DNA of 64,000 nt from Ruminococcus sp. (GCA_017416065.1 JAFQDM010000033.1:79227-143226); one strand, 5' to 3'; positions 51,554 to 62,507 are shown, numbered from the stretch's first letter. Notes: a model not told the origin generated them from the letters alone. Numbers and translations are program-made.

Positions 51554-53812
51554 CTACTTGAGGTATGTCTGACCTGAGGGTCCGATCTTGCCTGAGATGC
51601 CTGTAAAGCCTGAGGCACAGCAAACATAAACCCTCATGTTGCCCTTACCTGAAGAGGAAACAGTGAGTGTGCCGTTTGTAACGTTCTTCACGTCACCTGT
51701 TACAGCATCAATATACTTGCCGTTGGGAATGCCCTTGAAGGTTGCACCGTCAGTAACGGATACAAGTGCCAGGCTGTCAACACCCTCCTCAGCATTTGTG
51801 TATCTCTTGATATATGCCATATTGCCGGCTACGTAGCTGCTGCTTGTGGTGTACTGACCCTTCTGCAGAGCAGGGATAGCACGGCGGATAGCGTTAAGCT
51901 TCTGAATATGCTTTGCAAGGGGGCTGTTCAGTGTATTTGCAACTGTGCCCGTTGCTGTGTACTCGCTGAAGTCAGATGCAGTAACGGTACCCTCGATGTT
52001 ATCTCCGTAATATGCACGGCCTGTGGTAGACAGAGGTGCTCCGGGGCCGACGTCGATCACCTGACCTGCCTGGAACTCGATCTCTGAGCCATAATAGAGG
52101 CAGGGAATTCCACGGAAGGTGAACATAAGGCAAAGGTTCTCTGCCCAAGCCTGAGTTCCGCCGTTGTAACGCACGGTCTGACATCTGTCGGGGCTGTAGT
52201 CGTGAGAATCAACGTACACAACGTTCCATGTGGAGTCATTGTAGTACTTGTCCTCTTCCTTAGCAACGTTGAAGGCTTCTCCTGCTGTGTAGTATGCCCA
52301 GTGCATGGGGAAGTCGATAACTCCCGTTCCGTTAGCCTGGGAATAATCGGGAGTACGGTATTGGATACCGCTGAGGAATGCGTTCTTGCTGTTGTAGGAA
52401 ACTTCTCTTGTATTGTAAGCCGCAAAGTGGTCAATGGTCTTCTGGTAGTTTTTGCTCCAGCTTGAGCTGCTCCAGTTATCCTTCCAGGCTGAGTCTGTCT
52501 CCTTCCAGGTATAGAAGAAGCAGGAGTCGGAAGCGCCGCCTTCGTTAAAGGCACCGTGATATCTTGCGCAAACCTCGCCGAAGATGTAGAAGTTATCTAT
52601 TGCAGTGAACTTGGGGAAATATGCGTGGTTAAGAGTCCATCGGTTGATATGCTTCTCAGTATCCAGACGGAAGGCATCAACGCCCATATCCACATAGTCA
52701 AGGTATGTGTTTGTCAGATACTCAGCAACCGCAGGATTCTCTGTATTGATATCCACACAGTCACCCGCTATCTGTCCTGCCTGCTCTGTGTAGTTACCCC
52801 AGGACTGAGATTTCTCGTGGTGATAGTAATTGTTTGTATCGTGAGAATCCTCTTTCATAACAGCAATTCTTGCATCATACTGCTGACCTGCTGTGAGGTT
52901 TTCATAGTTGGGGTATGCCTTTGCAAGGGTAGAATCAGGGAGCAGCTTCATACTGTCGATGCTCTCCAGGTCCTTAATGTCGTCGTACTCTTTCTCAAAC
53001 ATAGGAGCAAGGAATGCCTCTCCGAAGTTACCTGAGTGATTCCATACAACGTCCTGGATGATCTTCATTCCCTTTTCATGGGCAGCGTCAAGAAGATCCT
53101 GATACGTAAAGTCTGAGGACTCATATCTTGCGTCTACCTTTGCAAAGTTCATTGCATGGTAACCGTGGTAGTCATAGCCGGATGCATTCTCTGCAATGGG
53201 AGTGATCCAGATGGCGGAGAAGCCCAGAGCCTTGATGTAATCAAGCTTTTCTGCAAGTCCCTTGAAGTCTCCGCGCCATGCAGGGTCAGAATCGGGGTTG
53301 TTTGCGTTGTCGTCATCCCAGCAATGCACGTTGTTGCCTGTGTCGCCGTCATAAAAACGGGTCGTAATCACAAAATAAATCGTATCCTCACGGAAGTCAC
53401 CGCGCTCCACGGTAGGGCCGTTTGCTGTTTTGCTCCAGCGTCCGTCCTTGTAGTACCAATCGCCTGTGTTGCGGGTGAGCTCTTCTGTAAGCTGACCAGA
53501 AAGCTGAGATGTACCGTCTGTAAACATAAGGTTTATCTTTGTGGTATCAGCAAAGGTATGCTTGTACCAGTTTGCACCGGATGCTGTATCTGCGGTCATC
53601 TTAACTCCGGGGTATGCGGTTTCGAGATTCATGGGAAGGGCGTTCCAATAATATACATACGGAACGGTGCCTTCGCAATAAAAATGAACAGTAATGCCGC
53701 TTGCTGAGGTTTCTGCAATCTGCTTTTCCTGTGCAAATGCAGAGTATACACCTGCTCCAAGGCATATTGCCAAACACAGCACAAGTGCGACAACTGACTT
53801 AAAACGTCTCAA
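51554..53812 (-). CDS. Secreted GH13 alpha-amylase with N-terminal CBM26-like module
   Basis: 752 residues. Signal peptide to about residue 28, a CBM26-like starch-binding module (about 33-125; YVYYWNALPMNLETAYPG), GH13 catalytic barrel (about 135-640) and a C-terminal beta domain (about 645-750). Catalytic Asp is in GVDAFRLDTEKH, Glu in FGEVCAR, transition-state Asp in VDSHDYSP; DVVWNHSG is region I. No dockerin. The start is taken as TTG 53812, 8 nt behind GGAGG; another TTG at 53818 is only 2 nt away. Closely related to the next gene upstream. Confidence 0.93.
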   Translation of the reverse strand: MRRFKSVVALVLCLAICLGAGVYSAFAQEKQIAETSASGITVHFYCEGTVPYVYYWNALPMNLETAYPGVKMTADTASGANWYKHTFADTTKINLMFTDGTSQLSGQLTEELTRNTGDWYYKDGRWSKTANGPTVERGDFREDTIYFVITTRFYDGDTGNNVHCWDDDNANNPDSDPAWRGDFKGLAEKLDYIKALGFSAIWITPIAENASGYDYHGYHAMNFAKVDARYESSDFTYQDLLDAAHEKGMKIIQDVVWNHSGNFGEAFLAPMFEKEYDDIKDLESIDSMKLLPDSTLAKAYPNYENLTAGQQYDARIAVMKEDSHDTNNYYHHEKSQSWGNYTEQAGQIAGDCVDINTENPAVAEYLTNTYLDYVDMGVDAFRLDTEKHINRWTLNHAYFPKFTAIDNFYIFGEVCARYHGAFNEGGASDSCFFYTWKETDSAWKDNWSSSSWSKNYQKTIDHFAAYNTREVSYNSKNAFLSGIQYRTPDYSQANGTGVIDFPMHWAYYTAGEAFNVAKEEDKYYNDSTWNVVYVDSHDYSPDRCQTVRYNGGTQAWAENLCLMFTFRGIPCLYYGSEIEFQAGQVIDVGPGAPLSTTGRAYYGDNIEGTVTASDFSEYTATGTVANTLNSPLAKHIQKLNAIRRAIPALQKGQYTTSSSYVAGNMAYIKRYTNAEEGVDSLALVSVTDGATFKGIPNGKYIDAVTGDVKNVTNGTLTVSSSGKGNMRVYVCCASGFTGISGKIGPSGQTYLK

Positions 53813-53873
53813 TCTCAATTCCTCCTTACTCTAAATGTAATGTTATCAATGTATATACCAAATCGTGCAATAA

Positions 53874-56282
53874 TTATTTAAGATAAGTGAGTCCTGTATC
53901 TCCGATCACACCGTCGATACCTGTAAAGCCTGAGGCACAGCAAACGTAAACTCTGGCATTTCCTTTGCCGATGGAAGGTACGTTCAACGTGCCGTTGGTT
54001 ACGTTCTTAACATCACCCGTGATAGCATCAATATACTTACCGTTGGGGATATTCTTGAAGGTTGCACCGCCGGAAACAGTCACAAGTGCCAGGCTGTCCA
54101 CACCCTCCTGAGCATCAGTAAAGCGGCGGATATATGCCATATTGCCTGATACGTACTTGCTGTCTGTGGTGTACTGACCCTTCTGAAGTGCAGGGATAGC
54201 ACGGCGCACAGCATTAAGCTTTGTCAGGTGCTTTGCAAGGGGTGAGTTAAGGGTATCCTTAACAGTACCCGTTGCCGTATATTCGCTGAAGTCTGTAGCG
54301 GTAACACTACCCTCCAGGTAATCTCCGAAATATGCACGACCTGTGGTGGAAAGGGGAGCATTAGGACCTACGTCCATAATAACGCCCTTCTGGAACTCAA
54401 CCTCACCGCCGTAGTAGAGGCAGGGAATTCCGCGGAATGTGAACATAAGGCTCATATTCTCTGCCCATGCCTGTGTGCCGCCTGTGTAGCGTGTGCTCTG
54501 GCTCTGGTCGGGGCTGTAATCGTGAGATTCAACGTAAACAACGTTCCAGGTGGAGTCGTTGAAGTACTTATCCTCTGCCTTTGCAATACCAAACGCATTG
54601 TTTGCATCTCCAAAGCACCAGTGCATCTGGAAGTCGATGGCTCCCATGCCTGAGCTCTGTGAGTAATCGGGTGTATGGTATGTGATTCCGTTGAGGAATG
54701 CATTGGTGGAGGTTGGCTGATTGCTAACGCTGTCATACTGCTTGTAGTGATCAAAGGTAAGATTCATATTCTCATTGATCTCTTCTGCGGTTGCGTTAAC
54801 GTCAAAATTCCAATTATCCTTATATTTGCTGTCTGTTTCGTCCCATGTATAGAACTGAACGGATTCACAAGCGTGATCTCTGTACCAAACCTGGCTGAAA
54901 CGGCAGCATATCTCACCGAACATATAGAAGTCTTTTTTGCCAATGGACTGTGCCGCGTGGTTGATGGCATCGTTGTACATCATATTCAGAGAAAGTCTGG
55001 AGATGTGGCGCACGGTATCAACACGGAAGGCATCTACGCCCTTTGCAATGTAATCTGAGTAGGTATCTGTCAGATACTTAGCCACAGCAGGATGCTCTGT
55101 GTTAAGGTCAACGCAGTCGCCTGCTATCTGGCAGTATTTACAAGTCCAGTCGTCCCAGTTAAGGCTCTGGAAATATCCTGTGTGGTAATAGTTATGAGGA
55201 TTGTACTTGGGATCAGTAGAGACCTTGTGCATCTCATAGTCTGTATCATCGGGATGCGTACCAGTTGAGTTGTTTGCACCTGCTGCAGATGCAGTATTCT
55301 TCATAAGGTTAAGTCTTTGGTCGTACTGAACCTGACCCTTCTGTGCCCAATACTCCTCAGGGCTTGAAAGTCCGTAGGAGTTGAGCAGATAATCTGTGGG
55401 AACCATACATTCCTCAAGGTTTGAAAGGTCCTTGGTTGTGTCCTTCTCAAAAAGAGGACAGAAGTAGCTCTCGCCAAAGTTACCCGTGTGCTGCCACACA
55501 ACGTCCTGAATAACCTTCATTCCCTTTGCGTGTGCTGCTTCAATAAGGTCTTCGTAGGTGAAGTCCTCGGACTCGTATCTTGCATCAACTGTTGAAAAAT
55601 CCATTGCATGGTAGCCGTGGTAATCGTAGCCTGAAGCGTTGGTTACAACGGGAGTGATCCAGATTGCGGAGAAGCCAAGAGCCTTGATGTAGTCAAGCTT
55701 TTCAGCCAAGCCCTTGAAGTCGCCCCTCCAGGCAGGGTCAGAATCGGGATTCTGTGCCTGAGAATCATCCCAGCAATGCACGTTGTTGCCTGTATCGCCG
55801 TCATAGAAACGGGTTGTGATCACAAAGTAGATGGTATCCTCACGGAAATCCCTGTAATCATACTCACGGGGTACGTCGGGATTATAGCTGTACCATCTGC
55901 CGTCCTTGTACCACCATTCGCCTGAGTTTCTTGTGAGCTCCTCTGAAAGCTGACCCGAAAGCTCAGACGTACCGTCTGTGAACAGCATATTGATCTTTGT
56001 TGAATCCTTGAAGGTATATTTATACCAATTGCCACCCTCCTGGGTGGAATCAGCAGTCATCTTAACACCGGGGTATGCTGTCTCAAGATTCTGAGGCAAA
56101 GCATTCCAATAGTAGATGTAAGGCACGGAATCCTCACTTTTGAGGTATACCGTAATACCTGCGCTGTCTGCAGAAACCTCTGCCGCGCTATCGCTTTCAG
56201 CCGCAGAAAAACCTGTAATACCAAAGGAAATTGCAAGAGCAAATACAAGTACAAGAGCCGCAATTCTTTTGAATTTACTCAT
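53874..56282 (-). CDS. Secreted GH13 alpha-amylase with N-terminal CBM26-like module, paralogue
   Basis: 802 residues with the same plan as its neighbour: signal peptide (about 1-28), CBM26-like module (about 42-140; IYYWNALPQNLETAYPG), GH13 barrel and C-terminal beta domain. Catalytic Asp in GVDAFRVDTVRH, Glu in MFGEICCR, Asp in VESHDYSPD. It is about 50 residues longer because of insertions after the first third. No dockerin. GGAGGAG precedes ATG 56282, 14 nt after the CBM26-dockerin gene, so both belong to one operon. Confidence 0.94.
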   Translation of the reverse strand: MSKFKRIAALVLVFALAISFGITGFSAAESDSAAEVSADSAGITVYLKSEDSVPYIYYWNALPQNLETAYPGVKMTADSTQEGGNWYKYTFKDSTKINMLFTDGTSELSGQLSEELTRNSGEWWYKDGRWYSYNPDVPREYDYRDFREDTIYFVITTRFYDGDTGNNVHCWDDSQAQNPDSDPAWRGDFKGLAEKLDYIKALGFSAIWITPVVTNASGYDYHGYHAMDFSTVDARYESEDFTYEDLIEAAHAKGMKVIQDVVWQHTGNFGESYFCPLFEKDTTKDLSNLEECMVPTDYLLNSYGLSSPEEYWAQKGQVQYDQRLNLMKNTASAAGANNSTGTHPDDTDYEMHKVSTDPKYNPHNYYHTGYFQSLNWDDWTCKYCQIAGDCVDLNTEHPAVAKYLTDTYSDYIAKGVDAFRVDTVRHISRLSLNMMYNDAINHAAQSIGKKDFYMFGEICCRFSQVWYRDHACESVQFYTWDETDSKYKDNWNFDVNATAEEINENMNLTFDHYKQYDSVSNQPTSTNAFLNGITYHTPDYSQSSGMGAIDFQMHWCFGDANNAFGIAKAEDKYFNDSTWNVVYVESHDYSPDQSQSTRYTGGTQAWAENMSLMFTFRGIPCLYYGGEVEFQKGVIMDVGPNAPLSTTGRAYFGDYLEGSVTATDFSEYTATGTVKDTLNSPLAKHLTKLNAVRRAIPALQKGQYTTDSKYVSGNMAYIRRFTDAQEGVDSLALVTVSGGATFKNIPNGKYIDAITGDVKNVTNGTLNVPSIGKGNARVYVCCASGFTGIDGVIGDTGLTYLK

Positions 56283-56295
56283 ATTTAACTCCTCC

Positions 56296-58134
56296 TTACC
56301 AGCTTACGTTCATTCCTGCAATATATTTCTGAATATAGGTTGCATCTTTAACTGTAAGACTGCCGCTTGAATCCACCTCTGCATTAACAAGGCCCTGCTC
56401 TGTCAGCACGATGATATCTGCCACGTGCTTCTGGATAGCCGTTGTATCTCTGATGTTAACAACGCCGTCGCAGTCTGCATCGCCCTTGAGGTAATCATCC
56501 TCAGGCTCAGAGGGAGTCGTAGGCTCAGACACATCGGGCTGCTCCGCAGTAGCGGTAATGGTTACGGTCTTTGTTGCAACCGTGTCCTGTGCATCCTTAA
56601 CAGAGACCTCTACCTCATACGTGCCCTCAGCTGTAAGTGAAAGTGCATAAGCTGCAGAAGAGGAGTAATCCTTGACCTGCTCACCGTTTACCTTGAAGGA
56701 ATATGTATAAGGTGCAACACCGCCTGAAGCTGTTGCATTCACGTTCACTGTGTAGCCAACCTGAGCTTTGCCTGATGTGCTTACTGTTACCTTAAGCTCA
56801 CCGGGAGCAGAGAGCTCCTCTACACAATCGTACTTGTAGGTTCTTGTAACTGTGGAGTTGTCAGAGCCCTGCACGGAAACGTCTATCTGATACACGCCCA
56901 CAGTTGTGGGAGTAAACTCATACTGAGCAGATGTGGTATAGTAAGGAACGTTTGCAATCTTTCCGTTGGGGTCGGTAATCTTAAACTTGTAGAAAAGAAG
57001 CTTTGTGCCTGTATTACCGCCGCCTGCAGTAACGTCAATTACAGTCTTTACGTCCTTCTGGATCTCGCTGCTCTCGGAATTTGTGGGAGCAACGCTTACT
57101 GACTGAACAACAGGCTTTGTCTCTGCGTTTATGTCGTTCACCTTAAAGGATGCGGTCTGGCTCTTCTCGTTGCCTGCTTCATCCTTTACATAGTAGGTGA
57201 TGGTGTATGTGCCTGCTGTGTCGGGAGTCCAGACAACTGTGCTGTCTGCACTATAATCGCTGATGACAGTAGTGGAGGTGCCCACAGTTGCTGTGAACTT
57301 ATAGGAAAGTGCACCCTCGCCGCCTTCTGCATCAATGGAGAGCTTAATGTCAACTCCTGTGTACTGAGGAGATGCAGGCTCTGCAACCACACCGTTAAAG
57401 TGGAGCAGAGTGGGGTCGTAGATCGTCCACTCACCTGTCTTATTGTTATACATCTGACCTGAACCGGGGTGATTAAGGTTTGAGGTCTGAGTACCTGAGT
57501 TGTTGTTGAAGATAACTAATTTATAGTCACCCTCATACTCAAGCATCCACACGCCTTCACCGATGCTGGTAAGTGCTTCTCCGGGCCAGCTTTTGTTCTC
57601 GTCTGAGGAGCCGGTTGTCCACATATAAGCATAAACTTTGCTCCAGCCTGCCTCGTTCATAACGTATACAGTGTTTTTATCTGTGGAAACTGTAGAGTCT
57701 GCACTTGGCTGGGTAGCCTCTGTTGCCTCTGTTGAGTCGGGCTCTGTAGCCTGTGTAGGCTCCTCGGGCACATCAACAGTAGTCCAAGCACCTGTGCTGT
57801 TATTGTAGCAACTGCCGCTGCCCTGATAAGACAGATCTGCGGTCTGGGTACCTGAGCCGTTGTTGAAAATAAGTTTCTCCCAATCGCCGGTAACCTTGTA
57901 GGACCAAAGTCCGTCATCGCCCTTGGTCATCTTCTGACCGGGCCAATCTCCGTTATTTCCGGAGCCGTCTGTCCACATATAGCAGTAGACGGTACCCCAG
58001 TTTGCTGCATCTTCGCAGAAGACGGTATCACCTGCGGCTGCAGATGCTGTGGGTACAAATGCTACTGTCATAAGGGACAACAGCATTACAACGCTCAGCA
58101 GAAGTGACACAAATTTACGATTTCTTCTGACCAT
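56296..58134 (-). CDS. Secreted starch-binding protein: two CBM26 modules, Ig-like repeats and dockerin
   Basis: 612 residues without a catalytic domain. After a signal peptide (to about 32) come two CBM26 modules (about 34-122 and 155-245; each with a YMWT, WPG and GTQT pattern), a Thr/Ser/Glu linker between them, three Ig-like or Y_Y_Y-type beta repeats (about 255-540) and a C-terminal dockerin (about 550-612; DADCDGVVNIRDTTAIQKH, SSGSLTVKDATYIQKY). It should bind starch and dock to a cohesin, as in amylosome proteins of Ruminococcus bromii. ATG 58134 is chosen because GGAGGAATT precedes it. First gene of the amylase operon. Confidence 0.92.
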   Translation of the reverse strand: MVRRNRKFVSLLLSVVMLLSLMTVAFVPTASAAAGDTVFCEDAANWGTVYCYMWTDGSGNNGDWPGQKMTKGDDGLWSYKVTGDWEKLIFNNGSGTQTADLSYQGSGSCYNNSTGAWTTVDVPEEPTQATEPDSTEATEATQPSADSTVSTDKNTVYVMNEAGWSKVYAYMWTTGSSDENKSWPGEALTSIGEGVWMLEYEGDYKLVIFNNNSGTQTSNLNHPGSGQMYNNKTGEWTIYDPTLLHFNGVVAEPASPQYTGVDIKLSIDAEGGEGALSYKFTATVGTSTTVISDYSADSTVVWTPDTAGTYTITYYVKDEAGNEKSQTASFKVNDINAETKPVVQSVSVAPTNSESSEIQKDVKTVIDVTAGGGNTGTKLLFYKFKITDPNGKIANVPYYTTSAQYEFTPTTVGVYQIDVSVQGSDNSTVTRTYKYDCVEELSAPGELKVTVSTSGKAQVGYTVNVNATASGGVAPYTYSFKVNGEQVKDYSSSAAYALSLTAEGTYEVEVSVKDAQDTVATKTVTITATAEQPDVSEPTTPSEPEDDYLKGDADCDGVVNIRDTTAIQKHVADIIVLTEQGLVNAEVDSSGSLTVKDATYIQKYIAGMNVSW

Positions 58135-58203
58135 ATTAATTCCTCCTGTGAAAGAATTTTCTTGCAACAGGGCACAATGCCCCATTACTACTTATACACA
58201 CTA

Positions 58204-58209
58204 ATTATA
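58204..58209 (-). promoter_or_regulatory. Probable -10 element of the amylase operon
   Basis: Minus-strand TATAAT (TTGGATATAATTAG) 70 nt before ATG 58134; the -35 region is poor, suggesting dependence on an activator. Confidence 0.5.
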
Positions 58210-58351
58210 TCCAATTACAGGAATCTTATTGTTCTATAAAAGAATAATGACCTTTTATTAATAACCAATGTTTTTATTACCCTTTTATACAAGATACATA
58301 GCATTTTTTTATCTCAATCCCACAAAAATCGCCTCCGTAAAAGGCAACAAA

Positions 58352-58381
58352 AAAGACAAGGCAAAAACTCACCTTGTCTTT
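58352..58381 (-). terminator. Terminator of rarA
   Basis: AAAGACAAGG pairs with CCTTGTCTTT; a U-run follows on the minus strand. Confidence 0.87.
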
Positions 58382-58395
58382 TGTCATTTTTTATT

Positions 58396-59670
58396 TTATA
58401 TACCGTATTTTCCCTTTATTCTGTCCCAATAGACCTTGAACGCCTGCTCGTTCTTATTATCGCCGTAATTGTAGTAAGAAGAGCCCTGAAGATTATCCGG
58501 CAGATACTGCTGAGGCAGGTAATGATCCGGAAAGCTGTGGGGATACTGATAAAACTGCCCCGGATTCTTATTATCTGCTCCGTCATAGTGCATATTCTGC
58601 AGAGTTCTGGGGATGGCTCCCGCCTTGCCAGCATCCACGTCCGCCATTGCCGCAGCTATGGCATCATGGGCAGAATTTGACTTTGGCGCAAGACAAACAA
58701 GGATAACCGCATCTGCCAGGGGAAGCTTTGCCTCCGGAAGTCCCACCGCCTGGGCAATATCCACACAGGACTTTACAATGGGAATTATCTGAGGATATGC
58801 AAGCCCCACGTCCTCGCAGGCACACACCATCAGCCTTCTGCAGGCAGAGGGCAAGTCCCCCGCCTTTAAAAGTCTTGCAAGGTAGTGAAGTGCCGCGTCA
58901 GGGTCTGAGCCTCTCATACTTTTCTGATACGCAGAGATAACGTCATAATGCTCGTCGCTGTCTCTGTCGTACCTGAAGGCACTCTGCTGAGAAAGCTCCT
59001 TTGCATGCTCAAGGCTTACCTTCCTTACTCCATCCTCCTCAGGAGAGGAGATAACGCAAAGCTCAACCGCGTTTAGTGCTTTTCTTACGTCTCCGCCGCA
59101 GGAGGATGCAATGGTCCTCACCGCATCGTCTGAGATCTCTATCTGCACGTTTTTCTCGGCACTTAAGAAATCCACAGCCCGCCTTACAGCCGGCTCCAGC
59201 TCCTGCGCCTCTACAGGCTTGAACTCAAAAACCGTGCTTCGGGACAAGATGGCGTTGTATACATAGAAATACGGATTTTCCGTAGTGGAGGCAATGAGGG
59301 TGATCCTTCCGTCTTCTATAAACTCCAGAAGGGTCTGCTGCTGCTTTTTGTTAAAATACTGGATCTCATCCAGGTACAGCAGTATTCCTCCAAAGCCGGA
59401 GAATGTGCTCAGCTCCTGCACAACAGCTCTTATGTCTGCCGTGGAGGCAGTGGTGCCGTTGAGCTTTTTAAGCGTCCTGTTGGTTTTCTTTGCAATATAG
59501 GTTGCAAGGGTGGTCTTGCCCACCCCACTGGGACCGTAAAATATTAAATTTGGAATTTCGCCGCTTTCAATTATCTTCCTCAAGGGCTTGCCCTCAGAGA
59601 GAAGATGCTTCTGCCCCACTATCTCGTCAAGAGTCTGCGGGCGGATTCTGTCGGCAAGAGGTGATGACAT
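58396..59670 (-). CDS. rarA: Replication-associated recombination protein A
   Basis: 424-residue AAA+ ATPase acting at stalled replication forks. DRIRPQTLDEIVGQKHLL at the start, Walker A GPSGVGKTT, Walker B LYLDEIQYFN, sensor STTENPYF, and the C-terminal MgsA-type tetramerisation region with YPHSFPDHYLPQQYLP. AGGGGA precedes ATG 59670. Monocistronic, ended by the terminator at 58352. Confidence 0.95.
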   Translation of the reverse strand: MSSPLADRIRPQTLDEIVGQKHLLSEGKPLRKIIESGEIPNLIFYGPSGVGKTTLATYIAKKTNRTLKKLNGTTASTADIRAVVQELSTFSGFGGILLYLDEIQYFNKKQQQTLLEFIEDGRITLIASTTENPYFYVYNAILSRSTVFEFKPVEAQELEPAVRRAVDFLSAEKNVQIEISDDAVRTIASSCGGDVRKALNAVELCVISSPEEDGVRKVSLEHAKELSQQSAFRYDRDSDEHYDVISAYQKSMRGSDPDAALHYLARLLKAGDLPSACRRLMVCACEDVGLAYPQIIPIVKSCVDIAQAVGLPEAKLPLADAVILVCLAPKSNSAHDAIAAAMADVDAGKAGAIPRTLQNMHYDGADNKNPGQFYQYPHSFPDHYLPQQYLPDNLQGSSYYNYGDNKNEQAFKVYWDRIKGKYGI

Positions 59671-59710
59671 AACGTCCCCTTCTCTCCAAATCAGAATTAC
59701 TCAAAAAAGA

Positions 59711-60958
59711 TTATGCGTACAGGGGGAACTTATCGCAGATAGCCTTAACCTCTGCAATGCACTTCTCCTTGTTGCCCTCAAAGTCCTCCATAACCATGGT
59801 GATGAGGTCTGCGATCTTAACCATCTCTTCCTCACCAAAGCCACGGGTGGTGACTGCTGCTGTACCAATGCGGATACCGCTGGTTACAAAGGGACTTCTG
59901 GGCTCGTTGGGAACTGTGTTCTTGTTAACGGTGATGTTTACCTCGTCAAGTCTTGCCTCCAGCTCCTTGCCCGTAATGTCTGAATCACGCAGATCAAGCA
60001 GGAGCAGGTGGTTGTCTGTACCGCCGCTGACCAACTTGTGACCACGTGCAACAAGTGCATCTGCCAGCACCTTGCAGTTACGAACTATCTTCTCTCCGTA
60101 AGCCTTAAAGTCTTCAGACAATGCCTCGCCGAAGCACACAGCCTTTGCGGCAATGATGTGCTCCAGGGGACCGCCCTGAGAGCCGGGGAAGATCGCCTTG
60201 TCGATTGCCTTTGCGTACTCTTCCTTGCAAAGGATAAGTCCGCCTCTGGGACCGCGGAGGGTCTTGTGGGTTGTGGTTGTTACAAAATCGCAGTAGGGAA
60301 CGGGACTGGGGTGCACACCTGCAGCAACAAGACCTGCAATGTGAGCCATATCTACCATCAGATATGCGCCAACCTCGTCTGCAATTTCTCTGAACTTCTT
60401 AAAGTCGATAACTCTGGGGTATGCAGAAGCACCTGCAACAATAAGCTTGGGCTTGCACTCCTTTGCGATCTCCAAAACCTTATCGTAATCAATAACGTGA
60501 GTTACGGGATCAACACCGTAGGGTACAAAATTGTAGATCTTACCGGACATATTAACAGGTGAACCGTGAGTAAGGTGACCGCCCTCAGCAAGGCTCATAC
60601 CCATAACAGTATCTCCTGCCTCAAGCATTGCAAAGTATACAGCAAGGTTAGCCTGTGCACCTGAGTGAGGCTGAACGTTTGCATGCTCTGCGCCAAAAAG
60701 CTCGCAAGCACGCTTTCTTGCAATATCCTCAACGATATCAACGCACTGGCATCCGCCGTAGTAACGCTTGCCGGGATAACCCTCTGCGTATTTGTTTGTC
60801 AGAACTGTTCCCATAGCAGCCATAACCGCAGGGGATGCAATGTTCTCGCTTGCAATAAGCTCAATGTTGCGGCACTGTCTCTGGTATTCCAGATCCATTG
60901 CGTTTGCTACCTCGCTGTCGAACATGCCGACAAGCTCAATGTTCTTTCTTACGTCCAT
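59711..60958 (-). CDS. glyA: Serine hydroxymethyltransferase
   Basis: 415-residue PLP enzyme converting serine and tetrahydrofolate to glycine and methylene-tetrahydrofolate. Motifs are [24 protein letters not shown], the PLP lysine in [14 protein letters not shown], and [15 protein letters not shown] precedes ATG 60958. Starts 12 nt after dusB; linked functionally to serC-serA. Confidence 0.97.
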   Translation of the reverse strand: MDVRKNIELVGMFDSEVANAMDLEYQRQCRNIELIASENIASPAVMAAMGTVLTNKYAEGYPGKRYYGGCQCVDIVEDIARKRACELFGAEHANVQPHSGAQANLAVYFAMLEAGDTVMGMSLAEGGHLTHGSPVNMSGKIYNFVPYGVDPVTHVIDYDKVLEIAKECKPKLIVAGASAYPRVIDFKKFREIADEVGAYLMVDMAHIAGLVAAGVHPSPVPYCDFVTTTTHKTLRGPRGGLILCKEEYAKAIDKAIFPGSQGGPLEHIIAAKAVCFGEALSEDFKAYGEKIVRNCKVLADALVARGHKLVSGGTDNHLLLLDLRDSDITGKELEARLDEVNITVNKNTVPNEPRSPFVTSGIRIGTAAVTTRGFGEEEMVKIADLITMVMEDFEGNKEKCIAEVKAICDKFPLYA

Positions 60959-60970
60959 AATCTTTACTCC

Positions 60971-61939
60971 TTATAATTCCTGAGTTATAGCAACTCGTTT
61001 TAACAGTTTATAAAAATCCTCCAGAGTCCGCAGAGTCCCTGCTTCATTGCGCAGAGAAGCGGCGCTGTGGAAGCCCTTGATATACCAGGCAACGTGCTTT
61101 CTGGCCTCTCTCATGCCCACGTTTTCACCCTTATATTTGCACAAAAGCTCAATGTGACGCCTCATAACGTCAAGCCTCTCGCACAGTGTAGGTTCAGGCA
61201 GAAGCCTCTCCTCTGTCATATAGGCATTTATCTGAGAGAATATCCAGGGATTCCCCATGGCTCCTCTGCCTACCATCACAAGGTCACAGCCTGTTTCTTC
61301 GTACATCCGCACTGCATCCTGTGCAGTACATATATCGCCATTCCCGATCACCGGGATACTGACTGCTTCTTTAACCTGCCTGATTATTTCAAGATCTGCA
61401 TAGGGCTTGTACATCTGTGCCCTTGTTCTGCCGTGAACTGCCACCGCGTCAGCTCCGCCCTGCTCACAGGCAAGGGCAACCTCTACGGCGTTTACGTGGT
61501 CATCGTCAATCCCCTTGCGGATCTTCACCGTAACGGGAACATCCACTGCGTTCTTCACAGCCTCAACTATCCTCCCGCAAAGCTCGGGAGTCTGCATCAG
61601 CGCACAGCCGCAACCAATGGAATTCACCTTTGGCACGGGGCAACCCATATTGATATCTATAAAATCAGGCTCATATTTCAGAGAAAACTCTGCGGCAAAC
61701 GCCATAGTCTCAGGCTCACAGCCGAAAAGCTGAACTCCGCAGGGTCTTTCTGCCTCTGATATTTCCATAAGCTCTGCACTCTTTTTGCTGTGGTAAGAGA
61801 TTCCCTTGGCGCTTACCATCTCTGACGTAGAGACAGCCGCCCCAAAGGAGGTGCACAGCTCTCTGAATGCTCTGTCTGCCACTCCTGCCATAGGAGCAAG
61901 AGAAGCAAACCCGTCTATTGTAAGATTTCCTATTTTCAT
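60971..61939 (-). CDS. dusB: tRNA-dihydrouridine synthase
   Basis: 322-residue FMN enzyme that reduces uridine to dihydrouridine in t[22 protein letters not shown] with the catalytic Cys, [19 protein letters not shown] and GNGDI are typical of DusB. ATG 61939 follows the stop of the upstream gene by one base (TAATATG), and there is no clear ribosome site, so translational coupling is likely. Confidence 0.93.
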   Translation of the reverse strand: MKIGNLTIDGFASLAPMAGVADRAFRELCTSFGAAVSTSEMVSAKGISYHSKKSAELMEISEAERPCGVQLFGCEPETMAFAAEFSLKYEPDFIDINMGCPVPKVNSIGCGCALMQTPELCGRIVEAVKNAVDVPVTVKIRKGIDDDHVNAVEVALACEQGGADAVAVHGRTRAQMYKPYADLEIIRQVKEAVSIPVIGNGDICTAQDAVRMYEETGCDLVMVGRGAMGNPWIFSQINAYMTEERLLPEPTLCERLDVMRRHIELLCKYKGENVGMREARKHVAWYIKGFHSAASLRNEAGTLRTLEDFYKLLKRVAITQEL

Positions 61940-61940
61940 A

Positions 61941-62507
61941 TTATTTACGTTTTGTATTCTGATAGTAAGTGTCGTTTAAAAGGCGCTTTTTCCCGGACAT
62001 TTTATCGCCTGTGGAATAGCGCTTCTTGCCCCCTGCACGGTAAGCCTTGGTCTTGGTTGTAAGCAGTACCGCAAGCACCACCGCAATACCCACACCTATG
62101 CACACCCAGGCAACAAATCCCCAGAAAAGAGCAGGCTCGTTCTCTTCTTTAACATCTCCTATAACATCGGGGATAACAATATCCTCGGGAGGAGCTTCGG
62201 GCAAAGGCTCCGGGTAGGTGGGCTCAGGTCGGGTCTCAGTCAAAGCCTCCGTTACCGTTTCAGACGCGGGCTCGGTCGTTTCCTCCGCGGAGGCGGTTTC
62301 CTCATAGGTATCCTGAGAGGTATCTTCCTGTGCAGGATAAGTATCCTCTGCATAATCCGTGGTTTCCTCTACAAAGGATTCAATTGCATAGGTTTCTTCT
62401 TCGTAAGGCTCTGTTTCTGCCAAAACTGTGCCTACGGAGAATACAACGAGCACTGCCGCCAGAAGGACTGCAAATATTGACTTGTGGATGTTTTTGTATT
62501 CTTTCAT
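61941..62507 (-). CDS. Acidic Thr/Glu-rich exported protein with membrane anchor
   Basis: 188 residues. Signal peptide ending in VLA (residue 30), a highly acidic Glu/Thr/Tyr-rich low-complexity segment (about 31-110), a Pro-rich part, a membrane helix near 127-148 and a strongly basic cytoplasmic tail. The layout is that of a small stalk-like surface protein. No family recognised. TTGGAG precedes ATG 62507. It is coupled to dusB. Confidence 0.6.
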   Translation of the reverse strand: MKEYKNIHKSIFAVLLAAVLVVFSVGTVLAETEPYEEETYAIESFVEETTDYAEDTYPAQEDTSQDTYEETASAEETTEPASETVTEALTETRPEPTYPEPLPEAPPEDIVIPDVIGDVKEENEPALFWGFVAWVCIGVGIAVVLAVLLTTKTKAYRAGGKKRYSTGDKMSGKKRLLNDTYYQNTKRK

